Shown: positions 52,051 through 64,000 of the stretch, piece after piece
Layout: every line of letters begins with the position of its first letter
Numbering within the stretch: the stretch's first letter is position 1
NCBI GenBank assembly: GCA_021234535.1
Contig: CM037850.1
Coordinates: 17,035,990 to 17,099,989, forward strand
Direction: 5' to 3'
DNA: 64,000 nucleotides
Source of the DNA: Stichopus chloronotus
Taxonomy: Eukaryota; Echinodermata; Holothuroidea; Aspidochirotida; Stichopodidae
The notes under the pieces: generated by a model
The model's database searches: none
Told to the model about the DNA's origin: nothing
The model's input: the letters and a program-made list of their open reading frames with translations, nothing else
Made by a program: the position numbers and the translations under genes

Positions 52051-55000
52051 GATTCGAAACTCTATGCACTTCGGCCACATTACGCACCTTGAGGAGGCAA
52101 CGGAGGGCATACCAGACGTTCAAGTTGTTCGCAATGAAAACATAATGCCACTTAATAGAAGAAGTATGTAATCCATTGCTTCCCCGTGTTCTATTTTGTC
52201 ACCATCAAAAATGGTATATAAGCACCCATTACAGTAACAACATGAGAGCAGTCTATTACGGGAAGTATAACTGTCGTAATTCCCGTCTATTTGCAGACAT
52301 GCCTGTAAATGAAAAACGGAATTCTACTGAACTATTGACTGACACCTATGAAGAGTAAGCAGTTGTGATACCGTGTCATGCTATTTATTGTCAGAATTTT
52401 GTACACCGTTTTGTATCAAACAATATGAAAGAAATTGATTAATGGATTTAGGAAAGTAAAGACTATACTCCCCAGAGAAACAGCCCTCTTATTTGCAGCA
52501 TGATGGAGACCTGCAATTGATGCTCACACCACTGTACTGTCCATTAATTTTAATGTAAAGAATCAACTAGCATAATGTCTCTTTAAGGATTACGAAGCTC
52601 ATAGTGTACTGTACCCTTGATGCATCTAACATATCAACTTCTGACACATACCTTTCAACTACCAGAGGCTGTGAGTGTTAAAACCGTTCCACATTGCATG
52701 GATTCTAATTCTATTTTAAAAACACCACATTAATCACATATTGACCTGTGTGATTTATTGACTGACATGTTTTTTGTGACCAATGCAGGTTGCAGGAAAA
52801 AACACTGGAAGACACAGGACTACAGCAAGTGGTCAAAGCCAACCAAGTAACTGGTGTTGTCAATTACGCTGTTGTGCAAAAGGGCAAGTAACATTACTAA
52901 ATAAATCAATACCTTCCTTTTTACTGACGAATCCTTGGAATTACATGATTTGTAATCTCCTCTAGCTTAAAGGTGACGACGGATGAACGTCCTTGTAGGT
53001 GGATGATATTCTTTGAAGATCTGATATGTTACAAAACAATAGGTCTTTGTAGATGAGGCAAGAAGATGTAACTTCAAGAGATGGGAGACATGAGAATCAA
53101 ATTTAAGTTGTATAAGTAATAGATCAGACTGATTACAAACAAAAGAAGCTAGATTGACGAATATCAACGCGATACGTTATAGAATTAGCTTAGCCCTAGA
53201 GTTAAAGGTTCAATATCAGACAATATCAAAATTATTGTGATTGGGCAGATTCAATAATAACATAAAGCAGCTGGTCAGTTGAAAACAAAATTCAAGTTAG
53301 GTAACTAATGTTTTTTGACATACAAGATACAGTAATTTAATATGGTGATATTAATATTTGTAATAGTTTGAAAGAAATTTCATTTGACTTATTGAATTTG
53401 TAAACCATAATAGATACCTAACAGTGCAAGCTTTTACTTAACATTTTATGTCGTCATTTATCGCAAGGAAACAATAGAAGTATTCCAGTCATCAGAGTCC
53501 ATGAAAGATGTTTTGATTAAGTGGGTCACTATTGTTTAATAGTGTTTGAAATACACGGTTACTGCCATATAGTCCGACACCCCTATGTTCTGACAGCAGA
53601 AGCTTAGTAAGACGCTTTCTTAGCCATGGACAAGGAGAAGTGTAGGGTCCCAAAACCAGTAGTATTACGACCTCAATTGCTTAAATTCTCTCCATGCACA
53701 TATTTACATATCAACACATTTTGTCACAGAATGGCGACAGAAAAGAATACCAATAAATATGTACCCGAGCAGACGACAGATTGAACAAGCCTGTTGCTTT
53801 AAGTTTCAATTAGACTATAATTACTCGCTCAGACTTCAAGTTCAGACAGATTCAGATTGAAATATACAAGTTTGATTAGGCTAAAATGATAAGGGCATTC
53901 AATTAATTAGAGCTTAATTAGCAATAAGACTTAACTATTACTATAAGATGGTATGACTAGTAAAACAGCTTTGTCCTCAAGAATTCAAGTGGAGTCGTAG
54001 GTGATCACAACGCTAAAATGGCTGGATACAATGCTGGTGAAGAATGCGACTGGCGATTAATGTCGGCTAGCTGTAACTTGAGCCTCGACAATGGAAGTGA
54101 GTTATAAACAGTGTCCTAGAATATAGTGACACCAGCGCGTATGTACACAGATTGTGGCTAAGACGATGAACATATTAGTAGACGTTGAGCATTGTGTAGG
54201 CCAATAACTTTATTACACAGCTGACTTGTAGTAAACACACAGGGCACTGTTGACGATATCCCCGCAGGTCGGTGGAAATATATTCTTCAGATCAGGTGGA
54301 AGTATCTTCCAAAACTCTCAAGCAAGGAGGGAATATATACAAAAGCCACTTGCTAGAATTTTCCACAGGAGAATCTTCTCGAGAGCACATGCTTAATTAA
54401 CATGATACTAAATACAGACGAGAGCAAACTTCCAGTTCCTATCAGCATGTACGTATTTGTTCGTACTAGAAAGGTAAGTAGAAGATTCCAGTTAATACAC
54501 GAATCGTCTTGAAGTTCCCAGCATGTACAGCAGAACATTCGAACTTCAAGGAACTCTCCACTCTGATTTCTCCTGTATATTTTCAGGATACTTATTCTAG
54601 TAGCCAACACTGCTTTTTCTGAATGTAATGGAGATTGTAATGGAATTACATAAGGGTGTGGGAACGTAATTGATGAGTCGAACAAAGGGATGTCGGAGCA
54701 TAGGGGTGTAACCGAAATGTAAAAATACCAACTACTTATTTCGCTACAGTGATCCACCGACAGTGGTTATCATATCTAAAAGTTAAACAAAATGTGCTTA
54801 TCTCTCTCTTTTTCTACATGTACAAGCAAGTATGTTCAGCCTTTCATTTTGGTAAACTAAAACGCAACTGTTACTTTTGTTTAAAGGTAGGGCGTTTAGA
54901 AAACAAATTATAAATAACACATAATTTCACTTAAAAGACTAAAACATATAGTTTAAGAGTAAGACCAGTGGCGGAACAAGGGTTGTTTGCGGGGTTGGGG

Positions 55001-55420
55001 GATGGGTGGGTGGTGAAGTTACTCAACGTCGCCCCCATAGTTTGGGGTCACTCCAAGGTCAAACGATTGGAGGCCGATAGCCGATCCGGACGTACATACA
55101 GAGCGCAATGCAAGCTCCTAACACGAAAGCTATGAATCCACATACATACACTCATGCGCTGCGGGATATACTGGCGGTGGCTGAGTACGGGCAAGAATTT
55201 CTAAGCAAAACGTTGCCATTAGTTTGGTGCACAGGCAAATTGTTTGGCATTACACAAGCCAACGACATTTATTGTCAATGTCTCCGACAAAATTGATATA
55301 TGTGCTTCTTCCTATCTTAGAACACAGAAAATGGCAGCCTTTAAACATGACGGAATTGGTGATGAAGATGACTACGTTGGGATAAGACCTACGAAAGAAG
55401 ATTTTGTCAGTAACATTTAA
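52051..55420 (+). CDS. Candidate cytoplasmic-tail exons of a receptor, ITIM-like motif
   Basis: Exons 52051-52163, 52297-52354 and 52789-52883 join in phase (1,2). They read, in part, MHFGHITHLEEATEG, NEKRNSTELLTDTYEE and TGVVNYAVVQK. VNYAVV fits the ITIM consensus [ILVS]xYxx[ILV]. The third exon would use a GC donor (AAGG|GCAAGT). A terminal exon at 55321-55420 reads FKHDGIGDEDDYVGI and stops with TAA; its entry phase (2) does not follow from the third exon (1), so an exon is missing between them. Position and strand make them the likely tail of Ig gene 1, with transposon 2 in the intervening intron, but no intact transmembrane exon links them. They could belong to a separate gene. Confidence 0.45.
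53000..55100. other. No recognisable gene
   Basis: AT-rich. A possible small exon at about 53468-53515 (after TTTATCGCAAG) has no convincing donor. Confidence 0.4.
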
Positions 55421-58250
55421 CATCACATCTTCTTGTACTACACTGAGGAAGCCGATGGCTACATGACAGTTAACATTACAGAAAGTTTAGCATATGCTGT
55501 AAGCCAACTTGCAACGATGCCTTAATAGTCTTTGTCACCATGCACTAAACATATGTACCTTGTCACATGTCACATTGATAAAAAGACAATTATGTACTGT
55601 AAATATATAATATTTTGTGTATTTTGTGGCCGTTGTAAATACAATTGAGCTGTGGGTATGTCACTGTTGAGTTATGTAGTTGTTGACCAACAAAGTAGTT
55701 TCAGTTTCGATTTTATACTTTGACGGAGGGCAAAGTCCTCTGGTACATGTTACAAGTCCAATCAAATTGTCTTTAATAATACACCAGTCTATTAGGTTGA
55801 TAGTGGACCGATTGGCACAATCATTTGTACACGTCGTTCTAGAAAAGTGTTTAAACCGATAAAGTGACAAAGGTACGTAGATATTACTTTATATAAAATA
55901 CCATTTTTCCCTGGAACCATTTAAGAAAGTGTATTCTGAGCAATATAAACAGGCGAACCTGATTTAGTTTCCTCCTAGGTTTAAAACCTTGACCTGTGCA
56001 AAATCCATACGCTTCACTGAATAAAAGTGTTGCGCATCTAGCTCAGAAATATGTATGTAATATTTCATCTTTTACGAAATGTCTTGTGTCGTTTGTAATC
56101 ATGTCACTCCTGAGTCAATTGCTCCTTAATTGAACTACATAAACTATTACATGTTTTAAGTATGTATTTCTTTATCCCTTGAATCGAAATGCCTCAGTTC
56201 TCCGCGTTTCTACAATCAAGACACTGTTCGACACTTGAGTAACAAATACTGCATGCAGCAGATACTGCATCTTCAAATAGAGTGTGTAATAAATTTGGGA
56301 AAATTTGGCACAACGTGCATCCCCTATCTTACACAAATGTTCTGTATGCAGTGTTCAGTAAAGATATTGAAAACGTACGAAATTCGTACTGTATCATGTC
56401 TCTCAATTGCAAGTGATGTACTCTTAAATGGCAGTTAATTTCGCATTCTTAAAATGGATGGTCTACACTGAGAAGAGGATGCATGTAAAGTATTTACGTG
56501 CTAGCCAATAAACGTCTGTTTCAAAGGTAAACTAGTAATATATATCTTCTAAAATAAGAAAAGTGTAAGAAAATACTAAGAAGAGAGGGGAAAAATAAAA
56601 GAGCCTGTCGAGGATCAAAGTGTAAGGAATGAGAAATTTACACTGGGAAGGTTTCTATCAAAGTCAAATGTTCATAATAATATGAGGATGAGTGTGTGAT
56701 GACATGTCATGTATTGCCATGGATAAACTTTCCGCATTGCTGTGGTCACACCCCCTCATAACTAGGGCTTTGGTAATGTGACTGCCCATAAGGTTTCGGG
56801 TATACTTATGTAGCATATTTACACATATACTACAGATTTTATTCACAATCAGATCACCAACTCTCACTCTCTTTTACTATCAGCTGACTATCGCAACACA
56901 TGTATCCTTCATGTAGTACTTGCAAAAGAGGACGTGGCACGTGTCAGCCAACACTCTCTAAATGTGGATTTCACACATACATTTCAACCAATAGTTAAAA
57001 GTCTCGGCGCACACCGCTGGCCTAAATTTGCTAGTTTGTTGCTTATGCTGTATATGTGCAAATAGCACATCAGGATACATGTATGTTTGCACACAGATGT
57101 GGTACTCTAATATCTTACAAGTTAACAGTGACAGAGTTCATAGTACAATTTGAACATCTATTTACACACAGATTACATTTATCAAGTTCCAACGTTCTGT
57201 AGTCGCACACATCATAGACGATTTTTCTTTCAGGTAATACATGGTCATTTGTCAAACTCGAATGTCGTGGCTTTGACTGTTTTGTAGACAGATTGACTGA
57301 CTATTATTTTCGACAGACCTCTGCAGCTAAGTTAGATTATTCACTGATATTCAACCCCTTTCAAAAATGATCCCGGAGAGGAGAAACATTCTATACAAAT
57401 GCAATGTTACTTCCTAATTAACAATTAAAGGAAAATAATTTTTTTTATTTGGTGGGATGGTACCATTATGAGGTCATTAAATAGCTATCCCAGAAAATTT
57501 GGAAAAAGGGGTTATGCTCATATTTAACTGTAAATGCAGTCATCCATGTATGTATATTTTCGACTTACAAACAACTGCAACGATGCTCGTTCGAAGGGCC
57601 CGTGAAAGTTTCTGTTTCAGGTTGAAATACGTTTCCTGGGTTGTTTAAGAGTAACAAAATGCTTGCGATGATGCCAGTTGACATGTGTGGAAATTTTCCT
57701 TTTGTATTGACTCACTATTTTCCGAGGTTTGAACTTGACGGGAAAATCACATACGAAGGCAACAACAAAGGTCAAGTTTAGCAAACCATTCATACAGTAC
57801 AACACACTTTGAAAGTGGCTGATTTTTCAATGTGATATGATGGTAGGTTACACCTCCAATTCTTTGTGAGACATATCTTAGGACGTATAAACTGTAATTC
57901 TACATTTGGAAGATGCAACATATGTAGATTTGGGAATACAGGTAACATAAACACGTAACATAAAAACCCGTTTGAGTTTTCATTTATTTTGTGCATTCTG
58001 ATCATATGATGATTACAATTATACAATGATGATTCTGATTATGCAATGATTAAAAGAAGTCGAAAATGGAATTTAAGGGGCAAATTTAAGGGACATAAAC
58101 ATCAACCTTGGCTTTTTATAAAACATGACAGTTTGTTTAATTATATTTTGAAGCCAGGGAGGATAGGAGGAATTTGTGAAATTAGGTTTGGATTTTTAGG
58201 TTTGGAAATTTAGGATTCTAGACTTCAAAATGTCTAGAATCAATTTTCAA
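55421..58250. other. Non-coding stretch before Ig gene 2
   Basis: I searched for a signal-peptide exon ending in a phase matching the V exon and found none with support. Confidence 0.4.
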
Positions 58251-58252
<2 letters not shown>

Positions 58253-58296
<44 letters not shown>

Positions 58297-58392
58297 GAGT
58301 ATATTTATATGTATATATTTATATATATATATATATATTTATATGAGTATATTTATATGTATATATTTATATATATATATATTTATATATAT
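58253..58392. repeat. (TA)n with higher-order ATTTATATGAGTATATTTAT units
   Basis: A pure TA run followed by two copies of a segment containing ATTTATATGAGTATATTTAT and GTATATATTTATATATA. It lies 100 bp upstream of the V-like Ig exon of gene 2. Confidence 0.92.
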
Positions 58393-58493
58393 GTACTTGT
58401 TTAAGTTTCACGGGCGGGTAACGTTACACCTGAATTGAAAAAGTGAGGAGGCAGGTAGGAACGTACGGAAAACATATGTTATACATACTTCAG

Positions 58494-61400
58494 TACGTGA
58501 GATTACAGGAGCCGTCAATTTTACTTGAGGAAGGAAGACCTGCCGAAATAACTTGCTTGATTAAAGGCAAACACGATGCCTATATCTGGATGAAAGGCAA
58601 TTCGGTCGAAAACAGTACCGTTATTGCTTCGTTCATCGATGGCATTGCTAGTGAAGATAATTGGTCTTTTGCGGTTTCTGAAAAGGGAACTCTTTTAATT
58701 GAGAAAGTTAGGTTGAAAGACGAAGGAAGGTACTTCTGCAGAGCGTCCTCAGTAATCAGCGAATGCAGTGGCGATGTAATAGTTCACGTTCAGGGTGAGT
58801 TTTTGCAGGATGATGATGACATGAGTCATACATCAATGTAATGACTAAGTAATGTGCCAACGTAAATTGTATATCATACTTCATCGTTAATTACACTAAC
58901 GATGGGTAAATTGCACGAAAAATTACTTAAGCATACTTTAAACATTTTGGTAATTGTAAATTATAACAACTGGGTATCAGTTTAAAACTTTAGATTATAT
59001 TTAAAAATCCATTTAATAGAATAAATGAAAGCATAAACGTTGTAAACGTATGTGAAGTTGATAACCACAACATTTAATTGCACATTTATTTGTTATTGTA
59101 GCACAGTACTAACTTTTCTGGTTTGACATCAGGACCATAATACGTTGAGTCCGATAAGAACGACACCTACTTTCGTTAGTATTTTGTCTCTGTCGAATGA
59201 GAGAACACAATTACAATACACTGATTTTATTCTTAGTAATTACAGTATTTAACAGAATGACACAAAGAATTCGAAATAGGTTGGAGAGAATACGTAAGGA
59301 AGGATTGACGATTTTCTGAATATTTGGGGATATCAGAGTTAAAGTGAAATCTTTCAATACACACTGGTAAAACAAGCTTACTTGAACAATATGATTGATA
59401 GATCATATTTTTGCCATCTTTCTTCTTTTATGTTAGTGATCTCTTTTGTAGGCTTTTGTCGCTTTGTCGTTTTTGTGAATTCTAACTTAAATTGCAAAAG
59501 GTGAAATTAAATACAATGTTATCATTCCCACTGTAAATATTTCTTTAAATTGTTTATCCTTCCATATTTACAGCAATAGGCAGTATGTGCACTGACACCA
59601 AAAATGTGAGAATAATAATGAACACTTATACACGTATTACCCAGTCATGTAAATCTTGCCCATATGGATGGTAGCGGTGGACACTCAGAATTTACAATTG
59701 GTAGGAAAACAAATGGAAGACTAATAGATGTTTGTTTACTGTTAAAAATATTCTTCAAGCACTGTCAAAAACAGACAGAAAATGAAAGCAAATGAAACAT
59801 AAACTACCAGGAATAAAGTCCAACTGAACAAATACAGGGCTAACATAAAATATTTAACATTTTTCTTTAGTTTTAGGCAGTTGCGCCTCAGAGGAAAGTG
59901 CAATAAGGTAAACTGTGAAATGATCCTTCATTCGTGCATTCTGCAGTTGATGAGGTGGTGTTCGAGTGACAGTATTTTGGTTTTATCATGAACTCATATC
60001 AAAATGTCTGGAATTATAGTATTAGAAAATATATAAATTCAAATACAAAATGAAGGTTTTGAGTAACGTGGACTGATTTCGACTCGTCTGAAGGTTGCGT
60101 ATTAATGCATGAGGTAATAAGTTTAAAAGATGCGAAGTAGTGCTTCGCTTTGATTGATTGTTTTAATAGGTCGACGTTATATTGTGTCTTATTTTGGACA
60201 TATATAACCAAGTCTTTCTAAAATCTTATTTGTTGAGTGAAGAAAGTTGAATGAAACCATTGTTTTGTTGAGAAAAATCAATCAATATTTAGTTATTTAC
60301 AAATGAAGTGAATCCTTTGCACAAAAGTCATTCATTTTCCTTGGTAAACTTTCCTATACATTTAAATCAATAAATTTTCCAAAGTGAACAAGTGCTTTCA
60401 TTGGCGACTACTAAACCAGTTTTGTTGCGAAAGGGACTATGAAACTATGACTGTGAAATACGGAAGTTTGAAATTTAAAGTCATGTTACGACTGCCACGG
60501 CGGTGGACGCCGTGGACGTTACGATACGATACAGAAAGGTTCCCAGTGAAAAACACAGAGGGAAAAAGAGACTCTAGAGAGACGAAGGTCCAGAAAAAGA
60601 TAAATTTGATTTCACGATTAGAATTGAGTGAAATTTTGATACGTTGAGTTAAAGCTATATGAGACAAATGTGAATCGATGTTCAGTTATTGTGAGCTGTT
60701 AAGGAGGAGGACAGGGCTTCCGTGAAGTACATGGCGTTTTGTTACACTCGTAATAAATGAGTGAAACTGCAAATCATATGGAGTGGAAGATGTAGAATGA
60801 TAGAACTGACTCCACTTAGCAATTTCACTGTCTCTAAGACACCATACACAATTTACAGACAGGTGACATGGGATGTAATATACATATATTACATATCACT
60901 AAATTGAATTTCTTGGTTCTAAAAATAAAACTTGTTTGTATTGGAAAGTTAATGTGAGAATTATTACTTTTTATTTAGCCAACCTTGACAAATTTGAGCT
61001 TGGAGTGGATCGTTGTCATTGGCAAAGAGATTGCGTAATATTCATCGACCCATTACACGCCAATGCCATAACATGTACGGCTACCAATGCACCTCACTCT
61101 ATGCACCTAAAATGGTTCAATGGTTCAAAGGAGATATTGGATGGTATTGTATCAAGAATTAGAGATGTACAAGGAGGACTGTCTCGCGATATTTCAAGTA
61201 CGCTGAACGTTGTGGATGCACATCCGTCTTCATTAACATGCCAAGCAGTAGATCAGAATAGACTTAACGACGAAGGACTGTTTGTAAATGTGCTGCTAAA
61301 ATCACCAGGTAAGCGTTGACGCATTTTTACTATCACATTTCTTTCTCATGGTCACAGAAAAGTGTGGAGCAATAACGTCTATAGTATAGTGTGATTTATA

Positions 61401-63856
61401 AAGGAAGCAGAAAAATATATATCTTATTACATCGATTACGTGTTTAGCTAAAGGGATGGAATACACATACTCGTATGTGAGAATAGTAGCATACAGTATT
61501 GTATTAACTTATATGGGCCACTCCTTTTCTATAATTATGTAAGTAAATGCCAGCAGCAATGTAGAGATAATACCCTTTCTCTATTGCAATACTTGGATTA
61601 CAACATCATTAAATGTTTCAATTTCGTTTCAGTCACTAGTACAAAACCCTCTCCAGTTTGGATGGTGATTGCTATCATACTATTGGTCATTTGCCTGGTA
61701 GCAGTTGCAGCCATTGTGATAATGGCAGGTAAGTATTTTCAGCATGATTACTACTAATAAGCTCACAATGTAAGTAGTACAGTAATCCACCCGGCATGTA
61801 CTTGTGTCCCCTGCTTTAACTTTTAAACACGTTTTAAAATTGATGCAAAAAGCATGATCAACGCTTAAGTTACCATGCAGGATTTTAGGGATCACAACGC
61901 ACCATAATGCACACATTCAAAGGACAGAACGGCATTTAACCTGACATTGGTTGCTGTCATTGCATAAGCCCGAGGTAAACTTTCAAACTGTACGCATTCT
62001 AAAGTCATTTGAATCGTTATGAATGAGCTACACTGTGCCGAACCCTCAGTTTCAATACAAATTTCAAACACTATTCACTTCATGAAGCTACCGATACCTA
62101 CATCAGTCCTGTTTTGGTAGCATTTAGGCACGTCGATATGGTTCACCTAAATGTAGTGAATCTGCTGTAGTTACAAAACAAAAGTTAAAACAACTTAAAA
62201 AATTTCGATGCCTGTTTTACTGATTCGACGTCTACCTATTGAAACATCAAATAAAGTAATCTTCGATCTCAACATTGATTACGTTTCCATAGACGGCAAA
62301 CGTATAATGTACAGTAGTTCTTTTAAGGGGTGATTATTAACAATCAATCAATAAGTTCAATTTTTTTTAGAAAAATGAAGAAAAGTAAAGAGATAAAAAG
62401 TGAAATGTCCAATAAATTTGTAAACAGGGTTTTAAACATGTATAAATCAGAATAAGGAGTTATGATGATGAATTGTCCAAACTAAGTGAAGTGTGTCATG
62501 TTTCGACTGTAACTCAAGGACATAAACAATTTCAAGTCATGTTAATGACTTTGTCAAAATCGTTGAAGCAAATGCATGACTAATAACAAACAAGAAACAA
62601 GAAGTAAATAAGCATCCGTAGCATCCGTAGATATTGGGGCACTTGAAAGTGATGATGTATCAATTGATTAAGGCTGATACACGGTGTTGCATTATATAAG
62701 CAAATCAAAATACAATGTTCTCGGCTGATATTCATCCATTACAATTAGTTGTATATGCTTCAATTTCCACATTAATTGTTGGCATTCGTATACGCATACC
62801 TTTGTTTCGGAAATGCTATAATACTTTATCAAAAATAATTTGTCCGTATGCTTGAAAGTGAAGAAGAGTACTCTTTAATACCGTCACCTGCAGAATGAAA
62901 ATGCTGCAAATTTTGTCTTCCACAGTAAGGTCAAAGAAAAAAACATCTAGAGCAGTCGAAGAACAAGAGTAAGTTTTTTTTTCTTTACATAAAAACTTCT
63001 TACCAGAATTAAAATTAATTACTGGATAAAATTATATAAATCATAAAATACTATCTACTTAAACAAACAAATGCAGCTGTTTGAAGATGCTTCCATTGTC
63101 TGTGTCGTTGTCATCCTAAACTGAACAGAATATTATTTTACTTTTACTAGTTTATTGTAAGTTCCTCTTACTCAATGCTAAATTCGTGTGGTAGCATAGT
63201 TGTAGTACACATGCATTTGTTTCTTGCAAAATCCACTATTTTCTTTACACCAACGTTTGGAACTTTATTTTTGTTTGGTTTGACGAAACGTATCTTTATC
63301 TTAGATAAATCCATTCATAAATACCCCTCATTATATATTCAAGAATTTAGGGTAAAAATTGCGCCCTTAAATAAAGGGCACTTCTGTTTCTAGCTTCGTC
63401 ACTTGCTTGTGAGATTGAAATAGATTGAAATGTAAGGTTGAAATATGATGCGCCCTCACTTTGATATTTCCACAATGATTCGAGTTCCATTTCCTTCCCC
63501 TTTTAACAACAATATTGATATATGAAATCAGAAACATACAATTGTTTTCAATGTAAGAGCAGAAATTCTTACTTCGAAGAATTCATATCTTATCTCATCT
63601 ATATTTATTTTGAGCGACTCTTAAATATGACATGTGTTTCTTCGTACTCTGTGTAAGATGAACAAAAACATGTTTCCAGTAACTATGTACTGCAGATTTT
63701 CATGAATGTACCTAAAAATTAATGTATAGTAACGTCAGATGAAACCGCTTTGCTTAATTGTTTCTGGCAGAAGGTAATGATAAACGCAATTTGTAGTTCA
63801 CACTCGCTGTTTTCCTTTGACACTTATGTAGAAACGGAGAACTCCATCCCCTGTTG
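58494..63856 (+). CDS. Ig-superfamily transmembrane receptor gene 2 (partial at both ends)
   Basis: Exon 58494 (acceptor ACTTCAG, or CAG before 58509) to 58794 encodes a V-like domain: EITCLIKG, YIWMKGN, DEGRYFCRASS. Exon 60979-61308 encodes a C2-like domain (AITCTATNA, HLKWFNGSKE, SLTCQAVDQ). Exon 61633-61728 is a transmembrane segment: WMVIAIILLVICLVAVAA. Exon 62926-62968 gives a basic stop-transfer and acidic stretch (VRSKKKTSRAVEEQ), and 63832-63856 continues the tail (ENGELHPLL). Phases 1,1,1,2 agree throughout, and all frames are open. It is a type I membrane receptor, probably immune or adhesion related; ligand unknown. The signal-peptide exon was not found and the 3' end is beyond the window. 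It shares its phase-1 exon design with gene 1, so the two are likely a tandem family. Confidence 0.82.
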
Positions 63857-64000
63857 GTATGTTATTTTGTAATTTACAAATTGTTTAAGCTTCTTTTCAT
63901 TTGCTCATGGCAATGTAATGAGACATTAATGTACCTGAGTCTATTCTGTGTTCCTCATATAAAAGTTACATAAAGGAATGATTTTCTGAACATAATTTGT

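Noticed and set aside
55108..55296. Plus-strand frame just before the candidate terminal tail exon
   Set aside because: It has no acceptor or donor in phase and no recognisable domain.

Overview
This is eukaryotic, intron-rich, AT-rich DNA. GT-AG introns, phase-1 immunoglobulin exons, dispersed ~140-bp 'TGACCTTTGACC' repeats, PIF/Harbinger and CR1/Rex-like elements suggest an invertebrate deuterostome. An echinoderm such as a sea cucumber is my best guess, but nothing in the window proves it. There are no operons, rRNA, tRNA or CRISPR arrays that I can see. All coordinates and splice phases were worked out by hand.

Layout. (1) 30-8206: a nearly complete ~8.2-kb DNA transposon with CACTC... 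termini, subterminal repeats and a likely 2-bp target duplication. A seven-exon minus-strand gene for a SAM-domain protein fills it from end to end. (2) 8.3-12.4 kb: a retroposon tail, a 754-bp MITE-like element and arrays of the ~140-bp repeat, one interrupted by a ~790-bp insertion. (3) 12.4-26.9 kb: mostly non-coding, with one clean Harbinger-type MITE (16622-16935, TTA duplication). (4) 26.99-29.1 kb: a degraded minus-strand non-LTR retrotransposon with recognisable endonuclease and reverse transcriptase. (5) 29.86-37.1 kb: the core of an autonomous PIF/Harbinger transposon. It has an apparently intact three-exon DDE transposase (352 aa, D176/D257/E294) and, convergent to it, a multi-exon Myb/SANT-like accessory protein. 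(6) 38.4-40.7 kb: a signal-peptide exon and four Ig-domain exons of a cell-surface receptor gene, with damage in the fourth Ig exon and in the exon after it. Possible cytoplasmic-tail exons, including an ITIM-like one, lie at 52.05-55.42 kb. (7) 41.3-51.2 kb: a repeat array invaded by a truncated non-LTR 3' end and by a second CACTC-terminated transposon (42503-49909). The flanking repeat lets its empty site and CA target duplication be read directly. It carries a plus-strand, multiply broken copy of the gene found in element 1. (8) 58.5-63.9 kb: a second Ig receptor gene (V-like domain, C2-like domain, transmembrane exon, start of the tail) running off the right edge.

The most interesting signal is the pair of divergent CACTC transposons. 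They share little subterminal sequence, yet carry the same intron-containing gene with conserved exon order and matching intron phases where these can be compared. No known transposase is recognisable in either. The SAM-family protein is therefore a candidate native component of a CACTA-like transposon lineage, possibly its recombinase or a DNA-binding partner, rather than captured cargo. That is an inference and needs a genome-wide comparison.
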